Positions 23,051 to 34,383 of a stretch of DNA of 64,000 nt are shown one piece after another. The stretch spans positions 230,450,765 to 230,514,764 of the forward strand of contig NC_079147.1 of the NCBI RefSeq assembly GCF_945859685.1. The letters are read 5' to 3'. A program made the translations under genes and the position numbers. Each line of letters starts with the position of its first letter. Position 1 is the stretch's first letter. Below the pieces are notes generated by a model. It saw only the letters and a program-made list of their open reading frames with translations. It had not been told where the DNA came from and did no database searches. This DNA is from Eupeodes corollae (Eukaryota; Arthropoda; Insecta; Diptera; Syrphidae).

Positions 23051-23344
23051 ATTGGGTGGCACAACAATCCGTTCGCAACTAGTGCCTAGTGACTTACAAC
23101 TCTTAACCATTCCTGTAAGCGAGTAATGTTGTCAGGAATGGAGGAGACCTACAGTTTTTATGCCGATTCCGAACGGCTAATTTGAGAAAGCACTTTTTCA
23201 TGACAAGAGTTACTCTTGGAGAATTTGTCAATTCCTCGCAAGAATCAGTATCCTTGAAAAGACTTTAGATTGGAACAGGCAGGGATCGGACCCAAGACCC
23301 CTGGCATGACAGTCCAATGCACTAACCATCATGCCACGGGTACT
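23051..23344 (-). mobile_element. tRNA-derived SINE, full-length copy
   Basis: Most complete copy. In sense orientation (right to left) it starts near 23340 with CCGTGGCATGATGGTTAGTG, an A-box-like RNA polymerase III promoter, then about 40 nt later GGGTCCGATCC, a B-box-like sequence, as in a tRNA gene. The non-tRNA body follows (TCTTGCGAGGAATTGACAAA, CTCAAATTAGCCGTTCGGAA, CATTCCTGACAACATTACTCGC) and it ends with TTGTGCCACCCAAT. Short, non-coding and dispersed with five other copies here. It is probably mobilised by a non-LTR RT, but which one is not shown. Confidence 0.85.
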
Positions 23345-23479
23345 ATCTATCTATCTAGATTTTAAAACAGCTTGAAAATAGGTTCTGTTGTTTTTATTTT
23401 TAGAATTCAGACTATAGTTTTAAAATTGGTTTTAATTGTGTATGAATAACATAAAATGGAGTTAAGTTTAGCAAAGACA

Positions 23480-23733
23480 AAACCAAAACTTAACAAAGAA
23501 CAGCAAAATTGGCCACTCCGTAATTTTTAGGTATTTAGAATCAATATCAACATCTGATATTCATATTTTCTTAGATAGTCAGGCTGCTATTAAATCTCTC
23601 TGTCTGACTCTGTCTCTAGAAACTCTAAAACAATACATAACTGTCGATAATCTCTAATGGAGATGGCACAACAGTTTAAAATTCACTTTTCTGGTGTGCC
23701 GGGCCATAGAGACATTCCAGGAAACTGTTGCGC
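23480..23733 (+). pseudogene. LOA-like RNase H fragment
   Basis: Near 23556 it reads DIHIFLDSQAAIKSLC, closely matching the third-Asp block of the 1.2-3.6 kb element, and near 23690 VPGHRDIPG in another frame. It breaks off at 23733, exactly where a second RNase H gene of a different element begins on the opposite strand. Confidence 0.75.
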
Positions 23734-23734
23734 T

Positions 23735-24890
23735 TAGTACACTCAAGCTATCAGTAAGGATTAGTGTTTTTACTGCCCATGTTTGTGCGATTAAGAGAGC
23801 TTTGAGTATTGCGGTTACTTCTGAAATGTAACTTCCGCCTGAGTCAGCTATGACACCTTGGCAAGTTATGATTTCCTCATTGTGTGCGTTTATTTCGACG
23901 ATTGCATAAGTTGAGTAGTTGCCCGTGGATGATCCGTCAGTGTTACGTCTTCTTATAGGCTTGATAGTTTCCACTAGTTCTTTGTGAAGCATTTGGAACG
24001 ACAGACTGGAAGTGTGTTCCTTTTTGTAGTTAGAGAGGCATTAGGTGTCTTTTCCACGGTGGAGGATAAAAGGTGTTTCGGTGTACTGGAGTATCTATAG
24101 GAATACATCCGTAAGCCTTCATCATGCTTAGAATTTTGCTCAGAGATAATGTAGTTTTAGTTTTTTTCTGGACAGAGCTTCTTGGGAAGGTTTGTGAAGA
24201 TGATGAAAACCGTCTGCAAGAGCCTTACTAATCATGATGATCATGACTGATCTTTTTTGTCCAAGTCGGTGTACTGAATTGAAGCCTGCTTCTATTATAA
24301 GGGCTTCAATTGGTATTGTCTTAAGTGCTCCTGTAGATGTTCGGTAGCATTCGTTTACGGCTATATCGAGGCTTTATAAGTTTTTTTTTAGAAGTCCACA
24401 TGTTGAGTGTTATTCCATGCTGAAGGAAGCCTTCAAATGGGGTCCTTTTCGACGGGAACATATCATTTTGCCGGCGCCTTAATTGGTTTGTAGTGTTTTT
24501 GATGTGAATATCCCATTTTAGACTGCCACTGAATGATATACGGAGGATTATAACTCCTTTTTTCAAATGGACGTTGTTGTTGCGAATCATGACCGGAGTT
24601 GTTAGGTATGAACATTTCTTTTTTCTGCAGAGGTGGAGGGCTTCTATTTTGTAGGGAGGTACAATAGCACCCGTTTTTTGTGTCCAAGGATATATTTCAT
24701 CGTCTGCAGATTTAGAGATTGTGTTCACCTGCGATGGATCACATGAAGCTACCATGACAATATTATCAACATATACCCCGACGAAATCAAGATTATGCTT
24801 TGGCTGCGCTAGTTATTCCTTTATAAGGACATCTTTATATGCATTGTAAAGGTATATAAATAAAGGAGATCCTTGTGACTTTTTTTTGTG
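23735..24890 (-). pseudogene. I-like non-LTR retrotransposon, RT 3' part and RNase H
   Basis: From 24885 leftwards: QGSPLFIYLYNAYKD (RT block with GSPLSP-type motif), then FVGVYVDNIVMVASC (about 24785-24740; VDN in place of the catalytic YADD) and thumb-like EALHLCRKKKCSYL and LKWDIHIKNTTNQLRRR (about 24505). RNase H follows: RRNTDGSSTGNYSTYAIV (first Asp, about 23950), SYISEVTAILKALLIAQTW (Glu, about 23850) and TLILTDSLSVLSA (Asp, about 23795). The last RNase H block is cut off. An order of RT then RNase H and the TDGS/SEVTAI pattern suggest the I/Nimb group. Stops and frame changes are present. Confidence 0.72.
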
Positions 24891-27374
24891 AAATAAGAAC
24901 TTTTATAATGCTCTAAATACTTAAAAAAATAAAGATGAAGTCATCAATGACATAAAGCTACAAATAAGCAATTGATCAAGGAAAGATTGCATGAAAAAGA
25001 TATGTTGCAGGTACCCTAGCCATTGTGCCCATTTGTCAATTTTTGTTACTTTTCAAATAGGTATCGGTTCTTTTAATACTGTTCTTTTTACATCCAAATG
25101 AAACCCTTTATTGAAAAATCTTTATTATGTTATTGACTTAAAAGATGAATGACAATTTGTCTCTCAAGCTAAAAATATAATTCCCTTAATAAAATTCTTC
25201 GTCATTCCTGCATCTCAGCCAGAAAACACAGATATAACTCAATTCAACTTATTGCACACGTAATCTCCTCAAACGTGTGTTTCCAACATACACAATACAC
25301 ATTAGGTAGGTCCTCATATAAGGGCGAAGAATTGAAGATATATTCTCTCCTACATCTTGACCTCCAATTTATCCTTGTCAAAAGAAACATTGCAATTTGC
25401 AATGACAAAACCGCAAATCTTCTTCAAATAATTGCAATATGTCGTCCTCGTCTTCGTCCTGGTCCTGGTTGGTATACGGAAGATAGAAGAAAAAAAACAC
25501 TGAAAATGTAATTCCTGGGAATCGAACAAAGAACCAGGACCAAAAATAGTCTTGCTAGCAATATCCTTGCGTTGCGAGACATTTTGTAATCCTATTTCTC
25601 AATTGTCCAATGCATTTATATGTTTTGTGTATATTTTTGTGCGATGGGTTGGAGTTAGAGTTGGAATTGTCGTTGTCCTTTACTTTCTCTTTATTTCAAA
25701 AACCAAAAAAAGGACCTTACCTCCTATATATACACATATAGGTAGATACGGACGAACCAAATATACTCTTATATTTATACTGATTTCTGATTCCTTACGT
25801 AATATTCCTTATTTTCATTTTTTGTTCCTTGTGCTTTGTTGTTGATCCAAATAACATGAAGCAATCCTTCTTAAGAACCACATAAGGATACATAAACTAA
25901 GGATATCTCTATTATGTTGTTGAGCTCCTCCTCACCACACACCATCTCATCCCGTCCCATATATTCACCCACTAACTAACTGTACACAATTTCATTCGTC
26001 CTTGTGCCCGAATACAAAACATTCATATAAAAAGAAAAATAACTGAAAACTTTGAGTGGAAAAAAAGGATTCCAAGTATTATGTTTGTGGCATCATCGTC
26101 TTCGTCGTCCTCGCTAGCAAAACGAATGCGATTTGTACGTGCTTATCTTAGATTTTTCTTCTTTTTTTTGGACCAAAGCAAAAGAATCGGGTTCGGGATC
26201 GGAATCGGAATAGGAATCGGGACCGGGAAAGGAAATCAGGACTACTTCTTGTCCTTTTCATCTTCATCTCAGCTTGAATTTCTCATTTTCTTTCTTTTTT
26301 TTATTGTTATTCTCCTGCTTCTGCTTTTGCTGGCTGGCTGGCTGGAAATTGTGCAAATAAGAATGAAGGATTTTCTAATGCTCATTTATATGAGAAGTGT
26401 ATTAATGTTCGTTTGATCCTTTTGCCAGCTCCATTCTCTCGACCATTCAAAGGGAATATTATTACTTTAGAGTAATAAAAACTAGTATCAAGGATTTTAA
26501 GGAGTTTTTCTCTAGATTTGTGCTCTTCATGGTCATCCATTTGGATGAATAACTACTTCGGAGTTGGACAACTACGATAAGAAGTTCAACATGAACATAT
26601 CCTAAAAATAGAAGTCCCTTAAGTGCGTTCCTCTTATGGTTTCTTTTTGTCCACACAAGTTTTTGGTTATGATCCTGAGGTTCGAAGGGCGCGTTTGTTT
26701 TTTTGTGGAAGGAAGTTCAAGCGAATGGGTTTTGTTTGTTTTGTAGTACGAAATATTAAATTTCTATATTTTACCACCCCCGTTTCTGAGTTATAGTTGG
26801 ATATTGATTTTTCTATCTTGCTTGCAGTGTTTTTTAAGCGCGATATGATGTCCTTTTGTTGATTTAGTTTGCTTTCGCACAGAGGAGGAGATGGGTGTGG
26901 ATGTGGATGGAATATAAACAAAACGATTAATTGATGGGAAATTTGATATTATTGTCACAACAATTTATTAGTTTGATTAAAAGGGTGTGTTTCAACTTGT
27001 TGATCAATGGTTGGCCTTAGCGTTGAGTCATTTGGGTTTGTGATATAATAGGTCATATAAATGTGTTGTGCATATTTTTTATGTATGTGAGTAAGTAAGT
27101 AATGTTATTTTATTTATTCACTTCATCCATACATTAAATTGTTTCTTATATTTTTATGATTTGATTCGGTTCTTATAGAATCAACAAATGAGTTATTATT
27201 TCTTTAAACAAAAAGGTTCGACAATGACTTTTGCCGTCAATACAACTTTTTCTAAAAACTTCTCTAGATTTATAATTATTTTTAAATCAACAATATAATT
27301 AAGATACGTTCCAAATTCTAGTTGTTAAATTCATTTATGAGTTTTTGGCTATAATTCAGTGCTATTTGTAAGTA
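24891..27374. other. AT-rich, low-complexity stretch; no gene supported
   Basis: 2.5 kb with no recognised gene. Includes Pyr-rich patches (TCGTCTTCGTCCTGG near 25445; CATCGTCTTCGTCGTCC near 26092) and a degenerate (GGAATC)n array at about 26190-26232. Open frames here are products of low complexity. It could be intron or flank of the spondin-family gene to the right (its coding exon is on the minus strand, so later exons would lie leftwards), but I found no exon. Confidence 0.45.
26190..26232. repeat. Degenerate (GGAATC)n microsatellite
   Basis: Repeats of GGAATC/GGGATC-type hexamers such as GGATCGGAATCGGAATAGG. A reverse-complement relative lies at 32760-32806. Confidence 0.8.
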
Positions 27375-29220
27375 TTTGATGATGCAGTTCCAATCTTTAA
27401 TTCCATTTAAGAAATCTATTATAGTGTTCATATCAAGCAAACCACCTCCTAATGTCTCTCAGCGAATACTTCTTAAAATTGGTCAAGTTCCCACAAATTG
27501 TGCAGGGGTCTCTTCTTCGTTTGATTTGAGAAGAGAGTACAGTTTAAATTTTCAGTTTCTGTCCTTCGTGTTCCATTGAGTATAATGAGCCCTGCTCTTG
27601 CTTTCAGTATCCAGCGAATTTTGGAGACATCCTAGTCATCCGAGACGTAAACTGCATCAGCAGTAAAATCAAGCAAATGGTATAAGCTAAGTGTTCTCGT
27701 TTGTTGTGATGCTCTTTGCAGAGACTCTAAGTGCTCGCGCTCGATTATTTTAACTGCTACGCCATCCACAACCAGCTTAAACAGAGTTTTGTTGGTCACG
27801 ATCTCATCCAACTGTTCTACATCTTCCTGATTGAGGCTATTTTCATAGCTCCTAAACTAGAAAATCTTATTTTCAATTATCAGCTTGGCTAAAAATTTTG
27901 GTAACCTATTATTTGCGTAAGAACTGAGAACTCTTCCCACATAGTATACATATGACATCTCATCGTGTACTCAAAGACAGGTTTCAACTCGTATTCAAGA
28001 TTCAAGACATAGTTAGGCGTCACACTTGGCAGACCCAGTAGTTTTTTGTAGAAGTATCTTTGCATCTTTTCCACTTCATCATGTTGTAAATCCCCCCATA
28101 CTTGTGCTCCATAACCAAGAATAGCCCTTGTAACCGCGTTAAAGATATCAATCAGAAGTTAATTCGACATCTTTTTTAGTGATAAACCCATTCCACGTAA
28201 AGTTTAAGCTCTGTCTAGCTTGTTTAAATCGTTCTTTGAAGTGCTCCGTTAGGCTTATTCCGGAAGCCATATATCAAGGTACTTGTATTTGCTAACAACT
28301 TCAATGGTTGTTCCGTTGAGCTTCTAATTTTCTTGATGGCTTAGTTTTCTACCTCCTTTTATAAATACCATCGCTTTCGATTCCTCTAGGTTTATAACAA
28401 GATTCCACCATTGACAGTATTCTGCCATCTTATTTATCATGCCTTGTAGTATGTCTGCTATTAACACAATGTCATCCTCATACATTAGCAATCGAATTTT
28501 CATTCCATTCAGCGAAATACCCCCTGCTATGAACTCATGGATATCATTTATATAGAGTGCGAAAAATAGTGGACTCAGCAAGCAACCTTGTTTAGCATCC
28601 ATCGTTGTTCCAAACCAGTCTGGCAATTGTTCACCATCCCATACCGCAGCTGTTGTTTTATTATACAGATCTCTTATAATTTGGATGAGTTTGTCAGTAA
28701 TCCTTAAGATTTGCAGTTTGTATAAAAGTGCTCTTCGGTCGATATAGGTAAACGCCGCCGCTTTAAAGTCAATAAAGAAACAGTTAACTTTCTTGTTGTC
28801 ATTCATTTGAAGTTTTATAATATTGAAGAGGTTAAACAGATTATCAGCAGAGCTGTAACCTTCTCGAAATCTAGCTTGGAACTCATTTAGGATACTATAA
28901 TCCTTTCCTCATTGCTGTAGTCTTGTTAATGGAACTCCGGCAAAGATTTTTGCAATAGTGGCCAAAAACGATATCCCTCTATAGTTTTTGGACAATGTTT
29001 TGATCACCTTTTTTGTAAATTGGGAAAATAATAGTTTTTTTGAAATCTGATTCCACTTTTCCACATTCAAGCAACCGGTTGAAAAGTTTGGCTAATATAT
29101 TTATTGCTGATTGTGGGGCTATGATAAGGAGCTTTATTCCTTTTTGTATTTTGAAGAAATTCATTTAATTCGTTGACCGTGATGGGGTTGTCGAGAAGAG
29201 GAACATCAAGATTTTGAGGC
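27375..29220 (-). pseudogene. Non-LTR retrotransposon, long RT remnant
   Basis: Read leftwards from 29220: ITVNELNEFLQNTKRNKA (broken pre-finger block), LAKLFNRLLECGKVESDFK and IIFPIYKKGD (about 29050-28990), a decayed NYRGI region (about 28960), then from 28806 FFIDFKAAAFTYIDRRALLYK (first Asp), AVWDGEQLPDWFGTTMDAKQ, GCLLSPLFFALYINDIHEF, and MYEDDIVLIAD (E for A in YADD). After further decay 28074-27889 gives VEKMQRYFYKKLLGLPS-like sequence and near 27590 IRWILKARAGLIILNGTR, a C-terminal block with Cys residues. The order is complete for an RT plus C-terminal tail. Inactivated by many frame breaks. The clade is not assigned with confidence. Confidence 0.82.
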
Positions 29221-29308
29221 ATGCTTTCGATATGCACTTCGATATGTATGTATTGTAAAAATGCTTTTGATTTTGCACCAAGTATTCAATACAAAAATAT
29301 CGGTTTTA

Positions 29309-30007
29309 CAGGGGTTTTCAACGGAGACGCTATAAAAGTAGAGCGACAGGAACAGCAAACAACGGTATTTTTCTTCCCGCTCTTTTGACATGTCTCTTCA
29401 ATAAGATTTGCCATTTCATGATGGAAAGATAAACGAGTCACCAACGAGTCGAAATTATTAAAATTTACTACAGAAAGTCAGTTGCCTCAACAATAAGAGC
29501 GCCCAATTTATGGTCGTTATAATCGTCCTAGCAGATCAATAATTGAGCGTCTAGCTGAAAAATTTGAATCCACAGACACAGTATAAAATGTTCCAGTCCC
29601 AATGAGACAAAGAAGTGCCCGTAGTGTCGAGAATATTGCTGCCGCTGAGGCTTCAGTTTTAGAAAGCCCAAATCGTTCATAAACTGACGCAAGAACTGAA
29701 GCCAACGATGAAGCTCATTTCTGGCTGAACGGCTTCATCAATAAACAAAATATGCGCTATTGCTCAGGCAGTATTCCACTCATACTTCGTGAGTCATCAC
29801 TGCATCCCAAAAATAACCGTTTAGTGTGGTTTATGGGCGGCGTCATTTGGGTGTACTTCTTCCGTGATGGCCATGCAAAAGAAATCGAGTTCCATACATA
29901 ATGGCATCGAATGCATTTTCACAGGAATACACAATTTCATTGATATCCAAAACCGTTTTGGTTTTATTTAAAAAAAAAATTTGTAGCGCTCTTATTGAAA
30001 AACCCGA
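29309..30007 (+). mobile_element. Short mariner-like element with both ends, internally deleted
   Basis: Both termini are visible: CAGGGGTTTTCAA at the left and its counterpart TTGAAAAACCCGA at the right, each beside TA (29307-29308, 30008-30009), with subterminal AGCGCTAC/GACGCTAT. Inside, on the plus strand: RVEIIKIYYRKSVAS (N-terminal helix-turn-helix region, 29435), SSIERLAEKFEST-like sequence, RQRSARSVENIAAAEASVLE (29600-29660), then directly DEAHFWLNGFINKQNMRY (first catalytic Asp, 29712) and finally KEIEFHT plus stop (29878-29901). The segment with the other two catalytic residues is missing. At about 700 bp it is roughly half the length of an intact element. Confidence 0.87.
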
Positions 30008-30009
30008 TA

Positions 30010-30455
30010 CATTCCGGTTCTCAGACCAATAAGGTTTTGATTTTATTAAAAATCATATGTATTAACCTTATTTTCCGAATTAGAACTTATCAACTTTTTG
30101 TCAAAATTGAGGGATTTCTACAAATAAGGATAAATACTGAATAACCAGAATTGTAAAAGAATGCAATCCATTGGGAATGTAATCATTTTTAATCATTTAT
30201 TAAGTTCAACTAAAAGATTGCATTCATTGATTTTACCTAAACTTTGGGACTTTATCTTTTGCAATCATTTGACCAGAAAAAAACTGTAATTAATTAAAAG
30301 AAACGCAAAGACTTCAAAAAAATGCAAAGTCTTTAAAAGAAAGCAAAGACTTCAAGTGAATGCAAAGAATGCGTTGAAGTCTCAAATGATTGCAAATAAT
30401 TGATTGTATTCAAAGAAAAAATTATTGCCGTTTTTTCCACGCTAGAAATCATGAT
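30010..30455. repeat. Degenerate GCAAAGACTT short repeats
   Basis: From about 30300 to 30400 the word GCAAAGACTTCAA or close variants recurs four to five times at 18-30 bp spacing, mixed with TGCAATCATTTGA-like words. The remainder of the stretch is AT-rich with no gene. Confidence 0.5.
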
Positions 30456-30459
30456 TAAC

Positions 30460-30695
30460 CGCGGAACTGTGTGCGAGTAATGTTGTCAGAGCTGGAAAGA
30501 ACCTACAGTTTATATGCCGAATCGGAACGTCTAATTTGAGAAAGCACTTTTTATGACAAGAATTACTCTTGGAGGATTTGTCAACTCCTCGTAAGAGGCA
30601 GTACCCGTGGAAAAAGTTGGGTGGCACAGGCAGGGATTGAACCCAAGACCCATTGCATGACAGTCCATCGCACTAACCATCAGTCTACGGGTACT
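30460..30695 (-). mobile_element. tRNA-derived SINE
   Basis: Reverse copy with head and most of the body. In sense orientation: CCCGTAGACTGATGGTTAGT (A-box region), GGGTTCAATCCCTGCC (B-box), GTGCCACCCAAC, then the body; the last ~40 bp of the body are missing at the left. Confidence 0.82.
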
Positions 30696-31750
30696 GCTAC
30701 CATTGGTAAATATTGAAAACTGATATCGTAATGAACAGCACTCTTAGTCGCTCGTCGTACAGACGAGAATATTCAATTAAAAAATCCAATTGATTTTAAA
30801 AATCTGCAAGTTATTGTCGGGAAGTCAAATGGGTTTCAAAAAATCATCTTAATCGGCTTTTTAATTACTGAAAAAGAATAAATGGTTTTGGATGGCCTCT
30901 GGTCCAAAAATGCATCATCATAAGTCTCGCCAAGCGATGTCAATTGGATCCATTTAAGAGCTAGCCCCAAAACCTTCAGAAGATCTACAAAAGTGTTTAT
31001 AAAAGTGCTACCTAAAAAATTGTTAAGCCCTTAACGAAAACATTTTTGGAATATATTTTCCATTTCCATCGTTATCATCAGCTTGGTTCCCTGGTTGAGC
31101 TTCCTAAAACATTAACTCACATTTCTAAAATGATTCGAAGGTCTAAGAACAGTAGGGAGTAGATAATATCAAAAATGTCATAAAGCAACTTTAACTACTT
31201 AAAACAACAAGGCTCTAGAGCTAATATTTGATTTTCCGTTTACACAATTTTCAATACCTATATAAAAGGGTTGGAATGTGAAAAACACCAAGATAAACTG
31301 TGTCATTTTGATGTCTATTATTTTAATCCTTATTTCTATGTCTATAATAACTCTAACAACTTCCGATATGTATATGAGAACCTCAATTGCAATTGCATAG
31401 GTACCTAACCTATTCAACAAATATCCTACCTAAATATACACGGTACAAGGTTCTTGCATCTTTCCAAAGCCCCATCCAAACCGCTTAATTATCGACAAAA
31501 TATCTATACTACAGACCTTATCGTGCCAAAAAACATTTATAAATCCTCTTGAGGGCTACAATTATTATTCCAACAGGATCCACATTCCCTTTCGCTTCAC
31601 AAATAACGATAATAGTCACCAACGACACGGGCCAAAGATGAACCTCCTATTTACTCTATCCGCTTATACCCTATACCTTCTACCCCCCCCCCCCCCCAAT
31701 AATCTATATTCTATGAGTATGTATGTCTATAGAGAGAACTTATTTCATAC
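30696..31750. other. No gene seen; probable intron of the spondin-family gene
   Basis: Directly downstream (minus strand) of the splice donor at 31750. No exon recognised. It contains a run of 15 C at 31683-31697. Intron assignment is inferred from the donor site only. Confidence 0.4.
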
Positions 31751-32222
31751 CTATAGTTTTAGTCCATTGTGCTGATGGCCTCCAATCGGGATAATGTTTC
31801 GGAAACAAATCCCTCGTCCAATAAGTTTGCAGAACAACCTTGTACACCACCAACCGGTCCAAAGTACAACCATTGGTCGATGGTTGCGATGCTGCAGTTC
31901 CGCTTCCGAATATTCCATCGACATTGTTGTTGTTGTTGTTATTGTTATTATCCTTAAAATTGAAGTTCTTTCGATTTGAATCGAGGAGCAATTGATTGTA
32001 GGCTAAATTTGTCGAATAATTCACAATACCATTGTCGATTTCGTTATTTTGGTTAGCAACGGTATACGCGTATAAGGACGACGACGATGAGGACGATGGA
32101 ACTGTTGCTACGGCTGCTGCTTTTGCAACGGTCAGCAAGGCAGCAAGGAAAAGTAAAACACCGAACAGACGATAAGAAACGGCACTTCTTGGAATTAAGA
32201 GCAAAACCGATTGCTCTTTCAT
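31751..32222 (-). CDS. Spondin-family secreted protein, first coding exon (partial gene)
   Basis: The only convincing host gene here. The ATG at 32222 sits in CAAAATG, a good fly start context. Residues 1-36 form a signal peptide: charged start, hydrophobic LFGVLLFLAALLTVAKA around 19-35, small residues before the likely cleavage site. A low-complexity stretch follows with seven Ser (43-49) and nine Asn (92-100, coded by an AAC/AAT run). From Cys119 it reads CTLDRLVVYKVVLQTYW, then FPKHYPDWRPSAQWTKTIG, the opening of a Spondin_N domain. The exon ends in phase 1 at ATAG with donor GTATGA. In flies this pattern fits M-spondin (mspo), a secreted extracellular-matrix protein, better than F-spondin, but the choice rests on memory. 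The rest of the domain and any TSR repeats must lie in exons further left that I could not find. Confidence 0.85.
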
Positions 32223-33756
32223 TTTGGAAGAATTTTATTTATTATTCTCAAATTTAATTCCAATCACAATTATTTTCTATTTCTACATTTATTTTGTTGC
32301 ATGTATTTATTTTTTCACTTTCCACGAACAGAAAAATCACCACAAATGGTTTTTCTTTTTACGAAAAATTCACCGAAAAGCGTATTTTTCTCCACAAAGT
32401 GCACAAGAGTAACATTAAATAAAATATCACAAGCACCTCGAAAACTTTATTTTTACACTTTTGGTGGAACGACCTTAAACATCCGTATCCGTTACAGAGT
32501 CGACATGAACTGAACTCTTCCGAAAACCGTTGTGTGGAATTTCTTCACAAAAATAGCCCAAACGCACAGCAAAAGCGAAAAAAAAGAAAACCAGAGAAAG
32601 AGGAGAAATAAAATATTTTCTTCGAAAATGGGGAAGCCGATGCCGAAAGCCGAAAGCCGAAGCAGAGGCAATGTATTTACAGTTTGTTCTCTTTTAGACT
32701 TTGTGAATGAGTCGAAGTAAAAGTCGAGTCTTGCTCTTGTGTTTTGAGTTTTGCGTACATCACAATTCCGAATCCGAATCTCAATCCCAATCCCAATCCC
32801 GACGTCCATCGCCCATTGTGCAGTTTTTGAAACATAAACATTTTGTAAATTACGATATTGCCAACACTATGAATTGCCCCCATTTCCGGCTGCGGGTTGG
32901 GTTTGGGTACCGGGTGGTTGTAGAATGACATTAAAGCGTATACGCTACGCAATGAGGGCGATGTGGCTGAAGGTGTTTATTACCTGTTGTTATTATTGAT
33001 AGGCTGGTAGAACGAGGTTGAATAAGAACAATAATTATTTGGGAATGGAAAGGTGCGTTTTTGGGGGTTGGTTGAGCTCTCTTCTCGTCTCTTCTCTTGT
33101 TGAAAGCAATTAAAAAAGGTTAAGCAATAAATTGATTTTGTTTTTTAAGTCGGTATAATTTAAAAAGGATTTATGCTATTGATAATGGGGTGCGAAGTAA
33201 CAGTTGTTGTCTCTTAAAATTATGTTTGATATTAAGTGAATGAGTAAATTTAGTTAGCTCTTAGCGAGTCGGGGTTAATTTCCAATTCGTTGAGAAAGTT
33301 AAGTTTGTGAGTCAACAAGACAACAACATTTACATAGTGAATTTAAATCAATAATTAACTCTGGAAATTAATGTAACAAACAGAGAGTCCAACAAGACAA
33401 GTAAATCTACAAATATACTCGTACATATATACTTGTATTTTGATTTACATAAACTAGGGAATAGTAAACTGTCTATTCTACATACAAAAGTAGTAAAAGT
33501 TTACCCAGATATAACTTTGAGCATTTAAGACATACAATTTATTTTCTTTGAGGAAACATTTAAAAAAGCAGGAATTTTGTAGTGAATTTAAATGCCTCAG
33601 GACGATACAATGCAATATTAAAACTTTAAAGAAGACATTGTTAAAAATGTCATTCATGAACTAACTCTCCAAGAAATTACTCCCCCCCCCCCCCACAAAA
33701 AAAGGAATGACTGCCCAAAAAATTGTATTTATGTGACTGAGATTTAATTTATGCTT
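32223..33756. promoter_or_regulatory. Upstream/5' region of the spondin-family exon
   Basis: Lies 5' of the start codon on the minus strand, so it should hold the 5' UTR and perhaps the promoter or an upstream intron. No TATA box or initiator can be fixed by eye. It contains a degenerate hexamer array at 32760-32806 (TCCGAATCCGAATC type) and a 13-C run at 33682-33694. The open frames between 32.2 and 32.95 kb overlap each other in several phases and arise from this low complexity. Confidence 0.35.
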
Positions 33757-33890
33757 TTTAACTTCCCACCATAAGTTATTGTAATGGGTCCGATTTGTAA
33801 AATTAAAAATGTTTTCATTTCTCGACGTATCAAGATCCCTAAAGTCGAAATTAAAGATTTTTAGAAAGATGTCTTTGCGTGCGTGCGTAC
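33757..33890 (+). repeat. RepA 5' part, left of a transposon insertion
   Basis: Begins with TTTTTAACTTCCCACCATAA, contains ATGGGTCCGATTTGT and CTCGACGTATCAAG, and stops in the CGTA-rich block at GTGCGTAC (33883-33890), where the TIR element starts. RepA resumes at 35528 with the same eight bases. Confidence 0.85.
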
Positions 33891-34095
33891 TAGAGTGACC
33901 GCAATAAATCGATTTTCGGAATTGGGTCGAGGGAACCCCATAAAATGATCAGTCCTTGCAGATTTCTAGATAGCCAAAATTTCAGCTCGATTGGATAACG
34001 GTAAATGGTGCCGACACACGCTCAAAGTTTCAAAAAACTCTCTCTTTTCTCTGTTTTGCGAAGTAAACTAGCCCTAGCTCCCAAACAACTGTCGC
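33891..34095 (+). repeat. Left terminal inverted repeat
   Basis: About 205 bp. Matches the reverse complement of 35325-35527, with the first 14 bp differing by one base (A/G at position 5) and one divergent patch at about 33905-33928. Confidence 0.85.
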
Positions 34096-34302
34096 TATTT
34101 AAGTTAGTACTGTTACACATAATTCACATGCTAAATGTTTTTACCTTCACTTACAACAATGTAGTTAGTAACCAAAAAGCTTTCAAATCGTTGATATTGT
34201 TTAATTAGCAAAAGTGCATGTTCGTATATTTCAATAAAAAACAAACGCGCTTTTTATTCGCTTATTATTTTTAATATACAATAAATTGACTGATTAAAAA
34301 TT

Positions 34303-34362
34303 GTGAGTGTTATTTCTGTTGTGTTTTCTACAATATTTTTAGTCATTTTAAGGATTTTACAG
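34303..34362 (+). other. Probable 5' UTR intron of the transposon gene
   Basis: GTGAGT donor at 34303-34308 and TTTACAG ending at 34362, 60 nt, upstream of the chosen ATG. An alternative acceptor TTTTTAG ends at 34342. Inferred from splice consensus and length typical of short fly introns. Confidence 0.4.
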
Positions 34363-34383
34363 ATATTTATTCCGTTCTTTGAT

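Noticed and set aside
26081..26416. 111-codon frame rich in Ser, Phe and Gly/Ile repeats
   Set aside because: Produced by TCG/TTC-rich low complexity and a hexamer microsatellite.
32492..32952. Overlapping frames on both strands
   Set aside because: They translate the degenerate (GGAATC)n array in several phases; none has a domain.
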